NCBI GenBank assembly: GCA_035315685.1
Contig: DATFXR010000368.1
Span: 1-7,695, forward strand
Length of the DNA: 7,695 nucleotides
Origin: QHWK01 sp035315685
GTDB lineage: Bacteria; Acidobacteriota; Vicinamibacteria; Vicinamibacterales; CAVVIG01
Direction of reading: 5' to 3'
The translations under genes were made by a program, and so were the position numbers. Below the pieces are notes generated by a model, which saw only the letters and a list, made by a program, of their open reading frames with translations, was not told the DNA's origin and did not search any database. Each line of letters begins with the position of its first letter. The stretch's first letter is position 1. Shown here piece after piece: positions 1-5,966 of the stretch.

Positions 1-1
1 T

Positions 2-847
2 CTCGGCGCGATTCAGACCTTTCGCAATGCCGGCGCGCGGCTGGTCGGATGGGACGTGCACCGCGCGGACGTCGACGAGCTCGAGGAGCTGCTGCTGCGC
101 TACCGGCCGAAGCTGATTTACACCAATCCGACCAACCAGAATCCGACCGGCGTGACCCTCTCGATCCGCACGCGCCGCGAGCTCCTCGATCTGGCGGCGC
201 GCTATCGCGTGCCGATCGTCGAGGACGACACCTACCGCGAGCTCGGGATCACCGGACCGCCGCCCCCGCCGTCCCTGTTCACGCTCGACGAAGGGCACGC
301 GGTCGTGATCCGCATCAACAGCTTCTCGAAGATGCTGGCGCCGGGGCTGCGTCTCGGGTGGATCAGCGCCGTGCAGCCAATCGTCGATCAGCTGGCGCTC
401 ATCAAGCAGGTCGTCGATCCGCACACGCAGAATTTGTCGCAGATGGTCGTCTGCGAGCTGGTCGAGAACGGCACGATGGACGCACACCTGACGACCTTGC
501 GCGCGGAACACAAGCGCCGGCGCGATGCGATGGTGCACGCGCTTCGCCAGCACGTGCCGGCCGCGCAGCTGCGCTTCAGTGTCCCCGACGGGGGCATGTA
601 TCTCTGGTGCGAGCTGCCGCCGGCGGTGCGTGCGCGCGCGGTCCAGGATGCGGCGCTCCGCGAGTCGGTGATGATCCTGACCGGCGATCCGTTCTACGTG
701 GATCGCGGCGGCGATCATCAACTGCGGATCTGCTACACGGCGCAGCCCTCGTCGCGCGCGCTGCCGGCGTCGAAGACGCTCGCACACAGCATCGCCGCCG
801 CGGCGCGCGAAGCAAGCGCACCGGCGGCCAGCGTGCGCGTGGTGTGA
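2..847 (+). CDS. PLP-dependent aminotransferase, class I/II fold (5' end outside window)
   Basis: C-terminal 281 residues of a fold-type I PLP enzyme; the reading frame is open from the window edge and stops at TGA 845-847. Counting from base 2, the cofactor-site signatures appear in the usual order: NQNPTG (45-50, Asn contacting PLP), EDDTY (74-78, Asp contacting the pyridine nitrogen and Tyr contacting PLP), SFSKMLAPGLRLGW with the Schiff-base Lys at 110, and QLRICYT with Arg242 as the likely substrate-carboxylate binder. From family knowledge, this arrangement fits both stand-alone 2-aminoadipate/aromatic-type aminotransferases (LysN/ARO8-like) and MocR/PdxR regulators, which carry an N-terminal GntR winged helix. 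The missing N-terminus would decide between them, so the substrate is left open. The domain end looks intact. The stop lies 2 bases before the dispersed repeat at 850. An internal GTG at 56 exists, but residues upstream of it already read as the same domain, so it is not the true start. Confidence 0.93.
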   Translation, partial: LGAIQTFRNAGARLVGWDVHRADVDELEELLLRYRPKLIYTNPTNQNPTGVTLSIRTRRELLDLAARYRVPIVEDDTYRELGITGPPPPPSLFTLDEGHAVVIRINSFSKMLAPGLRLGWISAVQPIVDQLALIKQVVDPHTQNLSQMVVCELVENGTMDAHLTTLRAEHKRRRDAMVHALRQHVPAAQLRFSVPDGGMYLWCELPPAVRARAVQDAALRESVMILTGDPFYVDRGGDHQLRICYTAQPSSRALPASKTLAHSIAAAAREASAPAASVRVV

Positions 848-849
848 TT

Positions 850-1045
850 GGAACCACAGCGGCGCAGAGGCACAGAGGCACAGAGGCACAGAGAAGGCAA
901 CGCGAAGCGCGCGGCGCACGCGACGAGCGCGTCGCACGCCGCCGCTTCGCGGCGCGGCGGCCGGCGTAGCCGGCCGGATGTGCGACGCGCTTCAGCGCGA
1001 GAAGCTGCCCGCCTGTTCTCTGTGTCTCCGTGTCTCCGTGGTTCC
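850..1045. repeat. Dispersed palindromic repeat (REPIN/MITE-like), non-coding
   Basis: A 196-bp unit bounded by perfect 8-bp terminal inverted repeats, GGAACCAC (850-857) and GTGGTTCC (1038-1045). The left arm holds four tandem 8-mers, GCGCAGAG then three GCACAGAG (862-893). The right arm holds three diverged units in inverted orientation (1018-1041). The 22 bases ending each arm internally (874-895 against the reverse complement of 1016-1037) match at 18 of 22 positions. The GC-rich core adds a perfect 12-bp inverted repeat (926-937 with 980-991), an 8-bp hairpin with a GTA loop (958-965 with 969-976) and a 6-bp hairpin (940-945 with 949-954). Several reading frames cross it, but their translations are the low-complexity ETQRHRE / LCASVPLCLC type that such repeats produce in many genomes. 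No transposase is present and no clear target-site duplication flanks it. Mobility by a trans-acting enzyme is inference. Confidence 0.82.
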
Positions 1046-1070
1046 TTTCGTCGAGTGTGGCCACCGCGAA

Positions 1071-1076
1071 TAGAAT
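1071..1076 (+). promoter_or_regulatory. Putative -10 box just upstream of ATG 1083 (possible leaderless transcript)
   Basis: TAGAAT matches the TATAAT consensus at 5 of 6 positions and ends 6 bases before the ATG at 1083. No purine-rich Shine-Dalgarno sequence lies in the gap. If the hexamer is used, transcription would begin at or next to the A of the start codon. No good -35 element is visible; the best candidate, TTCGTC at 1047-1052, is poor. The call rests on position and on the lack of a ribosome binding site. Confidence 0.33.
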
Positions 1077-1082
1077 CTGCCG

Positions 1083-1439
1083 ATGCGAGTGGTGAACCGG
1101 ACGGCGGTCACGATCACCGGCGCGCAGCCGTACCTCGACTGGATGAGACAGACCGACAGCGACTTCAACCGGGACGGTGTGTCGGTGGTCGTGCCGCGCG
1201 CGAAGGCGTACGGGTCGGCGTTCCTGCTCCCCGAGTTCGACCTCGAAGAGGACCTGCACGAGTGGGTCGAGGACAACGCGTCGTGGCTGTTCGAGTTTCA
1301 GCTGTCCGCGTGGACCGACGACGAGTCGTCCTGGCCCGCCACGCGGGATCTGAAGACCTTCAAAGAGTGGTTCCGCATCGACATTCACAGCGTGGTCGTC
1401 GACGTGGCCGACGACGAGATCGAAGGCGAGGAACTCTGA
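1083..1439 (+). CDS. Conserved protein of unknown function, 118 aa
   Basis: A soluble, acidic 118-residue protein with no signal peptide or membrane segment. It looks like a compact alpha/beta domain: an N-terminal strand (MRVVNRTAVTIT), PYLDWM at about 17-22, LLPEF at about 48-52, then an acidic helix (DLEEDLHEWVEDNASWLFEF), a SSWPATRDLKTFKEWF segment at about 82-97 and an Asp/Glu-rich tail ending EIEGEEL. The order LPE - acidic helix - W - WP..R....F..WF resembles an uncharacterised family I have seen in several bacterial phyla; I know no function for it. The start at 1083 follows a -10-like box, and upstream sequence in this frame lies in the repeat. Its TGA overlaps the ATG of the Dabb gene (TGATG, 1437-1441), so the two are probably co-transcribed and translationally coupled. 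Confidence 0.85.
   Translation: MRVVNRTAVTITGAQPYLDWMRQTDSDFNRDGVSVVVPRAKAYGSAFLLPEFDLEEDLHEWVEDNASWLFEFQLSAWTDDESSWPATRDLKTFKEWFRIDIHSVVVDVADDEIEGEEL
1428..1433 (+). promoter_or_regulatory. Ribosome binding site fixing the Dabb gene start
   Basis: GAGGAA lies 5 bases before the ATG at 1439, inside the last codons of the upstream gene. The same reading frame stays open far upstream (to 848) through the repeat and across the preceding gene. This Shine-Dalgarno match, together with the TGATG overlap and the length of the Dabb domain, decides for 1439 as the start. Confidence 0.65.
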
Positions 1440-1726
1440 TGCTCCTGCACGTGGTGTGCTTCAAGTACAAGGCGGACGTCGACTCCGCCGCGCGCGCACA
1501 GCACCGCGATCGGCTGGCGTCGCTGCAGTCGTTAGACGGCGTGATCGACCTGAAGGTTGGCGAGGACGTCGTCGGATCGGCGCGATCGTACGACACTGCG
1601 CTGGTCATCACCTTTCCCGATCGTCCCGCGCTCGACGCCTACCAGCAGAACGATCGACACGTCCCGATCGCGCGACTCGGCGTCTCGCTTTCGGAGCACA
1701 TCGTAGCGGTCGATTTCGAGATTTAA
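1439..1726 (+). CDS. Dabb-domain (stress-responsive A/B barrel) protein, 95 aa
   Basis: A single-domain protein of about the usual size for the Dabb family (PF07876; dimeric ferredoxin-like alpha/beta barrels). Family landmarks are visible: first strand LLHVVCFKYK (2-11), a helix with HRDRLASLQSL (22-32), GVIDLKVGED (34-43), a strand and loop YDTALVITFPD (51-61), the helix ALDAYQQNDRH (64-74) whose His is in the place where the family has its conserved Y...H motif, and a final strand IVAVDFEI. Family members are cytosolic. A few are enzymes (polyketide cyclases, olivetolic acid cyclase), but most bacterial members have no assigned reaction, so none is assigned here. It is coupled to the preceding unknown gene by a TGATG overlap with an internal Shine-Dalgarno sequence. 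Confidence 0.9.
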   Translation: MLLHVVCFKYKADVDSAARAQHRDRLASLQSLDGVIDLKVGEDVVGSARSYDTALVITFPDRPALDAYQQNDRHVPIARLGVSLSEHIVAVDFEI

Positions 1727-1793
1727 CGGCGTCCGATCATGGCGAATCCGGACATCAAACTTTTGACGATCACGTCCGTCTATTGCAGGCAAG

Positions 1794-2447
1794 ATGCTGA
1801 TCATCACGAGTCTCGCCGCCGCCGCACTCGCCGCGTCTGCCGCCGTCGTCTCGGATACATCAGCGCCTCCGCCGGTGGTCGTCTCGGTCACCGCTGTGGC
1901 CGACGTGCCCCCGTCGCTGGTGTCTCGCGTGCTCGACGAAGCCGCCGCGATCTGGCATCCAACCGGCGTCGCCTTCGTCTTCCGGCGGGTGCCGTGGAGC
2001 ATAGCCGCCCGGCTCGATCAGAACCCATTCGATGCGGCCGGCGGCCTGCGCATCGTGATCGGCAATGCGCGCGGCACGTCGCACGACGGTCTCCTGCCCA
2101 TGGGGTGGATTCAGTTCGAGCACGAAAGCCCTGCCCAGGAGATCTACCTCTCCTATCGGAACGCCATCGACTTCATGACCGACTCCTCGGCGGTGGCCGG
2201 AGCGATCACTCACATGCCGCCGGTCGAGAAGGAGATCAAGCTGGCGCGGGCGATGGGCCGCGCCCTTGCGCATGAGCTCGGCCACTACCTGCTGGCATCG
2301 AAGGCCCACACGCAGCGCGGTCTGATGCGGGCGAGCCATACCGCCTCCGAGTTCTTCGATTTCTCCCGGCGCGGATTCGAGATCGACCTGGCACAGCGGC
2401 AGCTGATCGCCGCGCTGTGGCGCGACGGCGTCATCGCCAGCCGCTGA
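1794..2447 (+). CDS. Secreted putative zinc metalloprotease, HELGH type, 217 aa
   Basis: The N-terminus is a signal peptide: MLIITSLAAAALAASAA, with likely cleavage near residue 17-20, followed by a Pro-rich segment. This supports the start at 1794 despite a weak Shine-Dalgarno sequence (AGG at 1787). The mature domain has a mixed alpha/beta region, then ALAHELGHYLLASKAH. His160 and His164 are the likely zinc ligands with Glu161 as catalytic base. His172 is a candidate third ligand, and GLM at 176-178 recalls the Met-turn of metzincins. The HExxH-x7-H spacing differs from the classical HExxHxxGxxH. I associate small exported proteins with HELGHxLLxSxxHxxxGLM with Acidobacteriota, where they are annotated as hypothetical. 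Protease activity is inferred from the motif alone. It sits 67 bases after the Dabb gene and 93 bases before the M14 gene, and may belong to either transcript or stand alone. Confidence 0.88.
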   Translation: MLIITSLAAAALAASAAVVSDTSAPPPVVVSVTAVADVPPSLVSRVLDEAAAIWHPTGVAFVFRRVPWSIAARLDQNPFDAAGGLRIVIGNARGTSHDGLLPMGWIQFEHESPAQEIYLSYRNAIDFMTDSSAVAGAITHMPPVEKEIKLARAMGRALAHELGHYLLASKAHTQRGLMRASHTASEFFDFSRRGFEIDLAQRQLIAALWRDGVIASR

Positions 2448-2449
2448 TT

Positions 2450-2473
2450 CGGCGCGCTCGCTCGGGCGCGCCG
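2450..2473 (+). terminator. GC-rich hairpin just after the HELGH gene (weak terminator candidate)
   Basis: CGGCGCGC (2450-2457) and GCGCGCCG (2466-2473) form a perfect 8-bp stem with an 8-base loop, starting 2 bases after the stop codon. No T-run follows (GTAAACCC), so intrinsic termination is doubtful. It could act as a 3'-end stabiliser or partial terminator before the M14 gene. Confidence 0.3.
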
Positions 2474-2540
2474 GTAAACCCTTCGTGATCGTCGTGATCC
2501 GCGATAGGATCCGCGGGATTCATCTTCCCCGCGAGGTCCC

Positions 2541-5408
2541 ATGGTCAAGAAAGCGATTGCCATCGTCGTCCTGGCCGTCGCGGCGGCGGTCGCCGCTCCG
2601 CAGGCGCAAAACCGCTCCGCATCGCCCAGGCTGACGACGCCCAAAGAGCAGTTCGGCCACGACGTCGGCGACGACTACTTCCTGGTCAACTACACGCAGT
2701 ATGTCGAGTACCTCAAGAAGCTCGATCAGCAGTCCGACCGGATGACCGTCGTCGAGATCGGCAAGACCGAAGAGGGCCGCCCCGAGCTCACTGCCATCAT
2801 CACGTCGCCCGAGAATCACAAGCGGCTGGTGCAGATCAAAGAGAACAATCGCAAGCTGGCGCTCGCCGCCGACGGCGTGACCGACGACCAGGCGCGCCAG
2901 CTCGCCAAGGACGGCAAGACCGTCGTCTGGATCGACGGCGGCCTGCACGCGACCGAGGTGCTCGGTGCGCAGCAGCTGATCGAGACGATCTACCGGCTCA
3001 ACTCGAAGAGCGATCCCGAAACGCTGCGAATCCTGAACGACGATGTCATTCTCTGCACGCTCGTGAACCCCGATGGCATGGAGCTCGTGTCGAACTGGTA
3101 CATGCGCGAGCCGGACGAGAAGAAGCGAACCACCAACGGCCTGCCGCGCCTGTATCAGAAGTACATCGGCCACGACGACAACCGCGACTTCTACATGATG
3201 AACATGTCGGAGAGCGTCAACGCGAACCGGGTGATGTATCGCGAGTGGTATCCGGCGATCATGTACAACCACCATCAGACCGGTCCGGCCGGGGCGGTGC
3301 TCTTCGCGCCGCCGTTCCGCGATCCGTTCAACTACAACTTCGATCCGCTCATCGTGCTCGGCATCGACATGGTGGGATCGGCGATTCACACGCGCCTGGC
3401 GGCGGAAGGCAAGCCCGGCGCGGTCATGCGTAGTGGCGCGCCCTATTCGACCTGGTTCAACGGTGGCATCCGGACGACGTCCTACTTCCACAACCAGATC
3501 GGGATTCTCACCGAGACGATCGGGAATCCGACGCCGGTGGAGATCCCGTTCGTCCTCGACATGCAGCTGCCGCGTGCCGACGTGCCGAACCCGATCGCAC
3601 CCGGAGTGTTCAAGTTCCGCACTGCGATCGAGTACTCGGTGACGAACAACTACGCGATTCTCGACATCGCGTCGAAGCGGCACGAGGATTTCCTGTTCAA
3701 CATGTACCGGATGGCCAGGAACGCGATCGACACCGGCAACTCCGATCACTGGACGATCCATCCCAAACGGATTGAGGCGGCGCGCGAGGCGATCGAAGCG
3801 CAGGCGGCCGGGGCCAGCCGGGGTGGCGAGAACATCGGGCCGCGCGCGGCGCTGGGCGGCCGCGGCGGCGGCGGCCGCGGCGCCGGCGCGCCGGTCGCGA
3901 TCTACACCAGCGTGCTGCACGACCCGAAGATGCGCGACCCGCGCGGCTTCATCGTGCCGTCCGATCAGCCCGACTTCCCGACCGCGACGAAGTTCGTCAA
4001 CACGCTCATCAAGGGCGGCGTGGTCGTCCACCGTGCGACTGCGTCGTTCACCGCGGCAGGGAAGCAGTATCCCGCCGGATCGTTCGTCGTGAAGGCGGCG
4101 CAACCGTTCCGCGCCCACGTGATGGACATGTTCGAGCCGCAGGATCATCCCGACGACATCCCCTATCCGGGGGGCGCCCCGCGTCCGCCGTATGACGTGA
4201 CCGGCTACAACATCGCCTACTCGATGGGCATCAAGTTCGATCGCATTCTCGATGGCTTCGACGGTCCGTTCGAGAAACTCCCCGACGTCGTGTCGCCGGC
4301 GGTCAAGGTGACCGCTGCCCCGAGAGGCGGCACGTATCTGATCGACGCGCACGCCAACGATGCATTCGTCGCCGTCAATCGTCTGCTGAAAGCAAGGCAG
4401 GCCGTCGCGCGCGCCTCCGCGCCATTCACGACCGGCGGCAAATCGTATCCGGCGGGCACGTTCCTGATGCCGGCCACCGCCGAGTCGACGCCGATCGTCG
4501 AAAAGGTGGCCGCGGAGAAGGGGCTGACGGTTGAGAGTGTCCAGGCCGTGTCGACCGGCGACCATCCGCCGGTGCCGCTCAAACCGGTGCGCATGGGTCT
4601 GTGGGATCAGTACGGCGGGTCGATGCCCTCGGGGTGGACGCGCTGGCTCCTCGAGCAGTTCGAATTCCCGTTCGAGGTCGTCTATCCGGAGACGCTCGAC
4701 GCCGGCAACCTGAATGCCAGGTTCGACGTGCTCGTATTCGTGGACGGCGCCATCCCGATGCGTGACGCACAGGCACAGGGCGGCGGCGGATTCGGCGGTC
4801 AGCCGCCCGCCGAGAGCATTCCCGCGGAATACCGGCCGCACCTTGGACGCGTGACCGTCGCGAAGACAGTTCCGGAGTTGAAGAAGTTCGTCGAGAACGG
4901 CGGCACTATTCTCGCCATCGGCTCGTCCACCGCGCTTGGCTACCACCTCGGACTGCCGATCCGGAATGCCCTCGTCGAGGTGGTGAATGGCGTCGAGCGC
5001 CCGCTGCCGCGCGAGAAATACTACGTGCCGGGCTCGATTCTCGAAGCGCGCGTCGACAACACGGACCCGCTCGCGTACGGAATGGACACGACGGCGATGG
5101 TCTTCTGCGACGAGAGCCCGGCGTTCCGGTTGCAGCCGGAGGCGTCCCTCAAGGGCGTGAAGCCGGTCGCGTGGTACGACAGCGCGTCGCCGCTGCGCAG
5201 TGGTTGGGCGTGGGGGCAGCAGTATCTCGATCAGGCAGTGTCAATCGTCGAGGCGCCGGTCGGAAAGGGGCACCTCGTCCTGTTCGGCAACGAAGTGAAC
5301 TGGCGCGCACAGCCGCACGGCACGTTCAAGTTGCTGTTCAACGGAATCTATTACGGCAGCGCGGCGCTCGCGCCTGCCGCCACCCGGACCACCGACCGTC
5401 AGCAGTAG
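2541..5408 (+). CDS. Secreted M14-family zinc carboxypeptidase homologue with C-terminal GATase-like domain, 955 aa
   Basis: Signal peptide MVKKAIAIVVLAVAAAVAAPQA; GAGG at 2533-2536 precedes the ATG. M14 catalytic domain, about 45-400: GGLHATE gives zinc ligands His136 and Glu139; NPDG at 176-179; GHDDNRDF has Asn214-Arg215 at the carboxylate-binding NR position; YNHHQTG holds the third ligand (His244 or His245); ILTETIGNP has the catalytic Glu325. Every key carboxypeptidase-A-type residue is present, so activity is plausible. A Gly/Arg/Ala-rich linker (about 424-451) follows, then a region with two similar repeats (468-517 and 596-643), then a class I glutamine-amidotransferase-like domain (about 680-940). 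In that domain the nucleophile-elbow region reads AIGSSTALGYHLG and has no Cys, so it is probably non-catalytic. At about 950 residues this fits the long M14 type of soil bacteria rather than the roughly 300-residue classical enzymes. Likely role: periplasmic or extracellular peptide degradation; the substrate cannot be read. Confidence 0.95.
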   Translation: MVKKAIAIVVLAVAAAVAAPQAQNRSASPRLTTPKEQFGHDVGDDYFLVNYTQYVEYLKKLDQQSDRMTVVEIGKTEEGRPELTAIITSPENHKRLVQIKENNRKLALAADGVTDDQARQLAKDGKTVVWIDGGLHATEVLGAQQLIETIYRLNSKSDPETLRILNDDVILCTLVNPDGMELVSNWYMREPDEKKRTTNGLPRLYQKYIGHDDNRDFYMMNMSESVNANRVMYREWYPAIMYNHHQTGPAGAVLFAPPFRDPFNYNFDPLIVLGIDMVGSAIHTRLAAEGKPGAVMRSGAPYSTWFNGGIRTTSYFHNQIGILTETIGNPTPVEIPFVLDMQLPRADVPNPIAPGVFKFRTAIEYSVTNNYAILDIASKRHEDFLFNMYRMARNAIDTGNSDHWTIHPKRIEAAREAIEAQAAGASRGGENIGPRAALGGRGGGGRGAGAPVAIYTSVLHDPKMRDPRGFIVPSDQPDFPTATKFVNTLIKGGVVVHRATASFTAAGKQYPAGSFVVKAAQPFRAHVMDMFEPQDHPDDIPYPGGAPRPPYDVTGYNIAYSMGIKFDRILDGFDGPFEKLPDVVSPAVKVTAAPRGGTYLIDAHANDAFVAVNRLLKARQAVARASAPFTTGGKSYPAGTFLMPATAESTPIVEKVAAEKGLTVESVQAVSTGDHPPVPLKPVRMGLWDQYGGSMPSGWTRWLLEQFEFPFEVVYPETLDAGNLNARFDVLVFVDGAIPMRDAQAQGGGGFGGQPPAESIPAEYRPHLGRVTVAKTVPELKKFVENGGTILAIGSSTALGYHLGLPIRNALVEVVNGVERPLPREKYYVPGSILEARVDNTDPLAYGMDTTAMVFCDESPAFRLQPEASLKGVKPVAWYDSASPLRSGWAWGQQYLDQAVSIVEAPVGKGHLVLFGNEVNWRAQPHGTFKLLFNGIYYGSAALAPAATRTTDRQQ
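3942..4469 (+). repeat. Internal protein duplication within the M14 homologue (two copies)
   Basis: Residues 468-517 and 596-643 of the M14 protein align over their whole length. The most obvious shared part is FTAAGKQYPAGSFVV against FTTGGKSYPAGTFLM. Before it come FVNTLIKGGVVVHRA and VNRLLKARQAVARA, and each copy opens with a strand (RGFIVPSD / GGTYLIDA). Both copies lie between the Gly-rich linker and the GATase-like domain, about 128 residues apart. The similarity is at protein level; the DNA is well diverged, so the duplication is old and probably shared by the family. Confidence 0.7.
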
Positions 5409-5431
5409 GATCGGCTACACGTTCTTGCCAG

Positions 5432-5460
5432 CGTGCGCGGCCAGTGTGCGGCCGCGCACG
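5432..5460 (+). terminator. Strong hairpin downstream of the M14 gene (terminator candidate)
   Basis: A perfect 11-bp stem, CGTGCGCGGCC (5432-5442) with GGCCGCGCACG (5450-5460), and a 7-base loop, 24 bases after the M14 stop. No T-run directly follows. A second perfect 14-bp palindrome (5460-5473) and an alternative 7-bp stem (5462-5468 with 5474-5480) come next, and five T residues occur at 5491-5495. Rho-independent termination could use the later stem, but the spacing is loose, so this is a candidate only. Confidence 0.4.
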
Positions 5461-5512
5461 TGTGCGCGCACACCGCGCACTCCCTGTGAGTTTTTCCAGT
5501 CGGAACCGGTTG

Positions 5513-5524
5513 CATTTGCAAATG
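5513..5524. promoter_or_regulatory. AT-rich 12-bp palindrome, possible operator
   Basis: CATTTGCAAATG is a perfect 12-bp palindrome, 35 bases before the ATG at 5560. It overlaps a second inverted repeat, TTGCA-TT-TGCAA (5510-5521). AT-rich symmetry stands out in this GC-rich DNA and is the usual form of a dimeric repressor site. No regulator is identified, and no well-spaced -35/-10 pair could be placed around it. Confidence 0.3.
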
Positions 5525-5559
5525 GTCGAGTCGGCCCCGCGTTTGCTAGACACGAGCCC

Positions 5560-5817
5560 ATGGGCGTCGCGGGTTTGAGCGTCGAGCGACTCTGGTCGAT
5601 GGAAGACGGCACGATGTGCCTGCTCGTCGAACGCGCCGATGCACCGCGGTTCGACGTGTGCGTCGTGCGCGGCGAAGAGGTCATCCGCCAGAATCGGCTG
5701 TATGCCCGAGGAAGCGCTCAGATGTTGGCCGAAACCTGGCGCGCCACGCTCATCACGATCCGCGCGGAGCGAGCCGAGCAGCTTGCCATCGACGCCATCC
5801 ACATGGCTCGCGCCTAG
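5560..5817 (+). CDS. Small protein of unknown function, 85 aa
   Basis: An 85-residue soluble protein without a signal peptide. The predicted order is two or three short strands followed by a helix: LWSMEDGTMCLLVERA, RFDVCVVRGEEVIRQNRL, then a helix SAQMLAETWRATLITIRAERA. The pattern W-x(n)-G-x(n)-Cys-Leu, V-x-V-x-R-G and A-x-x-x-A-x-x-W-R resembles short uncharacterised proteins common in soil-bacterial genomes; I know no function. ATG 5560 was chosen because the frame upstream (open to TTG 5425) runs through the hairpin cluster and reads as an Arg/Pro-rich translation unlike the rest. ATG 5599 is an alternative start. The Shine-Dalgarno sequence is weak. Opposite-strand frames overlap it, but their Arg/Ser-rich translations look like shadows. 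The gene converges on the AlgX-like gene 149 bases downstream. Confidence 0.6.
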   Translation: MGVAGLSVERLWSMEDGTMCLLVERADAPRFDVCVVRGEEVIRQNRLYARGSAQMLAETWRATLITIRAERAEQLAIDAIHMARA

Positions 5818-5966
5818 TCTGTCGGCACGCAGATGGCCTCGCAGCACGGAACCTCACACACCCAACCCGGCGATCAGTCGCGGGACTGCAGACGCAAGGC
5901 GGTGTGGCAAGGTCACGTCGCACAGCACGATCGGCGCTGCGGCCTGGATCGCTAGGATCGGCCCAG

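Noticed and set aside
576..1388. 270-codon minus-strand frame across the aminotransferase end, the repeat and the next gene
   Set aside because: It runs through three unrelated regions, and its middle is the LCASVPLCLC low-complexity translation of the repeat, so it is not a gene.
848..1438. Extension of the Dabb frame upstream to 848
   Set aside because: The extension crosses the dispersed repeat and is out of frame with the convincing gene at 1083-1439. Domain length and GAGGAA at 1428 place the start at 1439.
1763..1786. TTGACG (1763-1768) and TATTGC (1781-1786) as a promoter for the HELGH gene
   Set aside because: The hexamers are only 12 bases apart, against the usual 16-18, and the second is a poor -10 match.
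2520..4946. 808-codon open frame on the minus strand opposite the M14 gene
   Set aside because: Its translation is Arg/His/Val-rich with no domain signature, while the plus strand encodes a complete M14 peptidase with all catalytic residues. Long antisense frames are expected in GC-rich coding DNA.
5854..5966. Minus-strand frame past the AlgX-like stop, reading QAAAPIVLCDV and HRLASAVPRLIAG
   Set aside because: It looks somewhat protein-like and could suggest a frameshifted tail, but the AlgX-like protein already has its normal family ending. The short stretch has no start or ribosome binding site of its own.
5818..5966. Terminator between the convergent genes
   Set aside because: I looked for a stem followed by a T-run on either strand in this gap and found only short, weak pairings.
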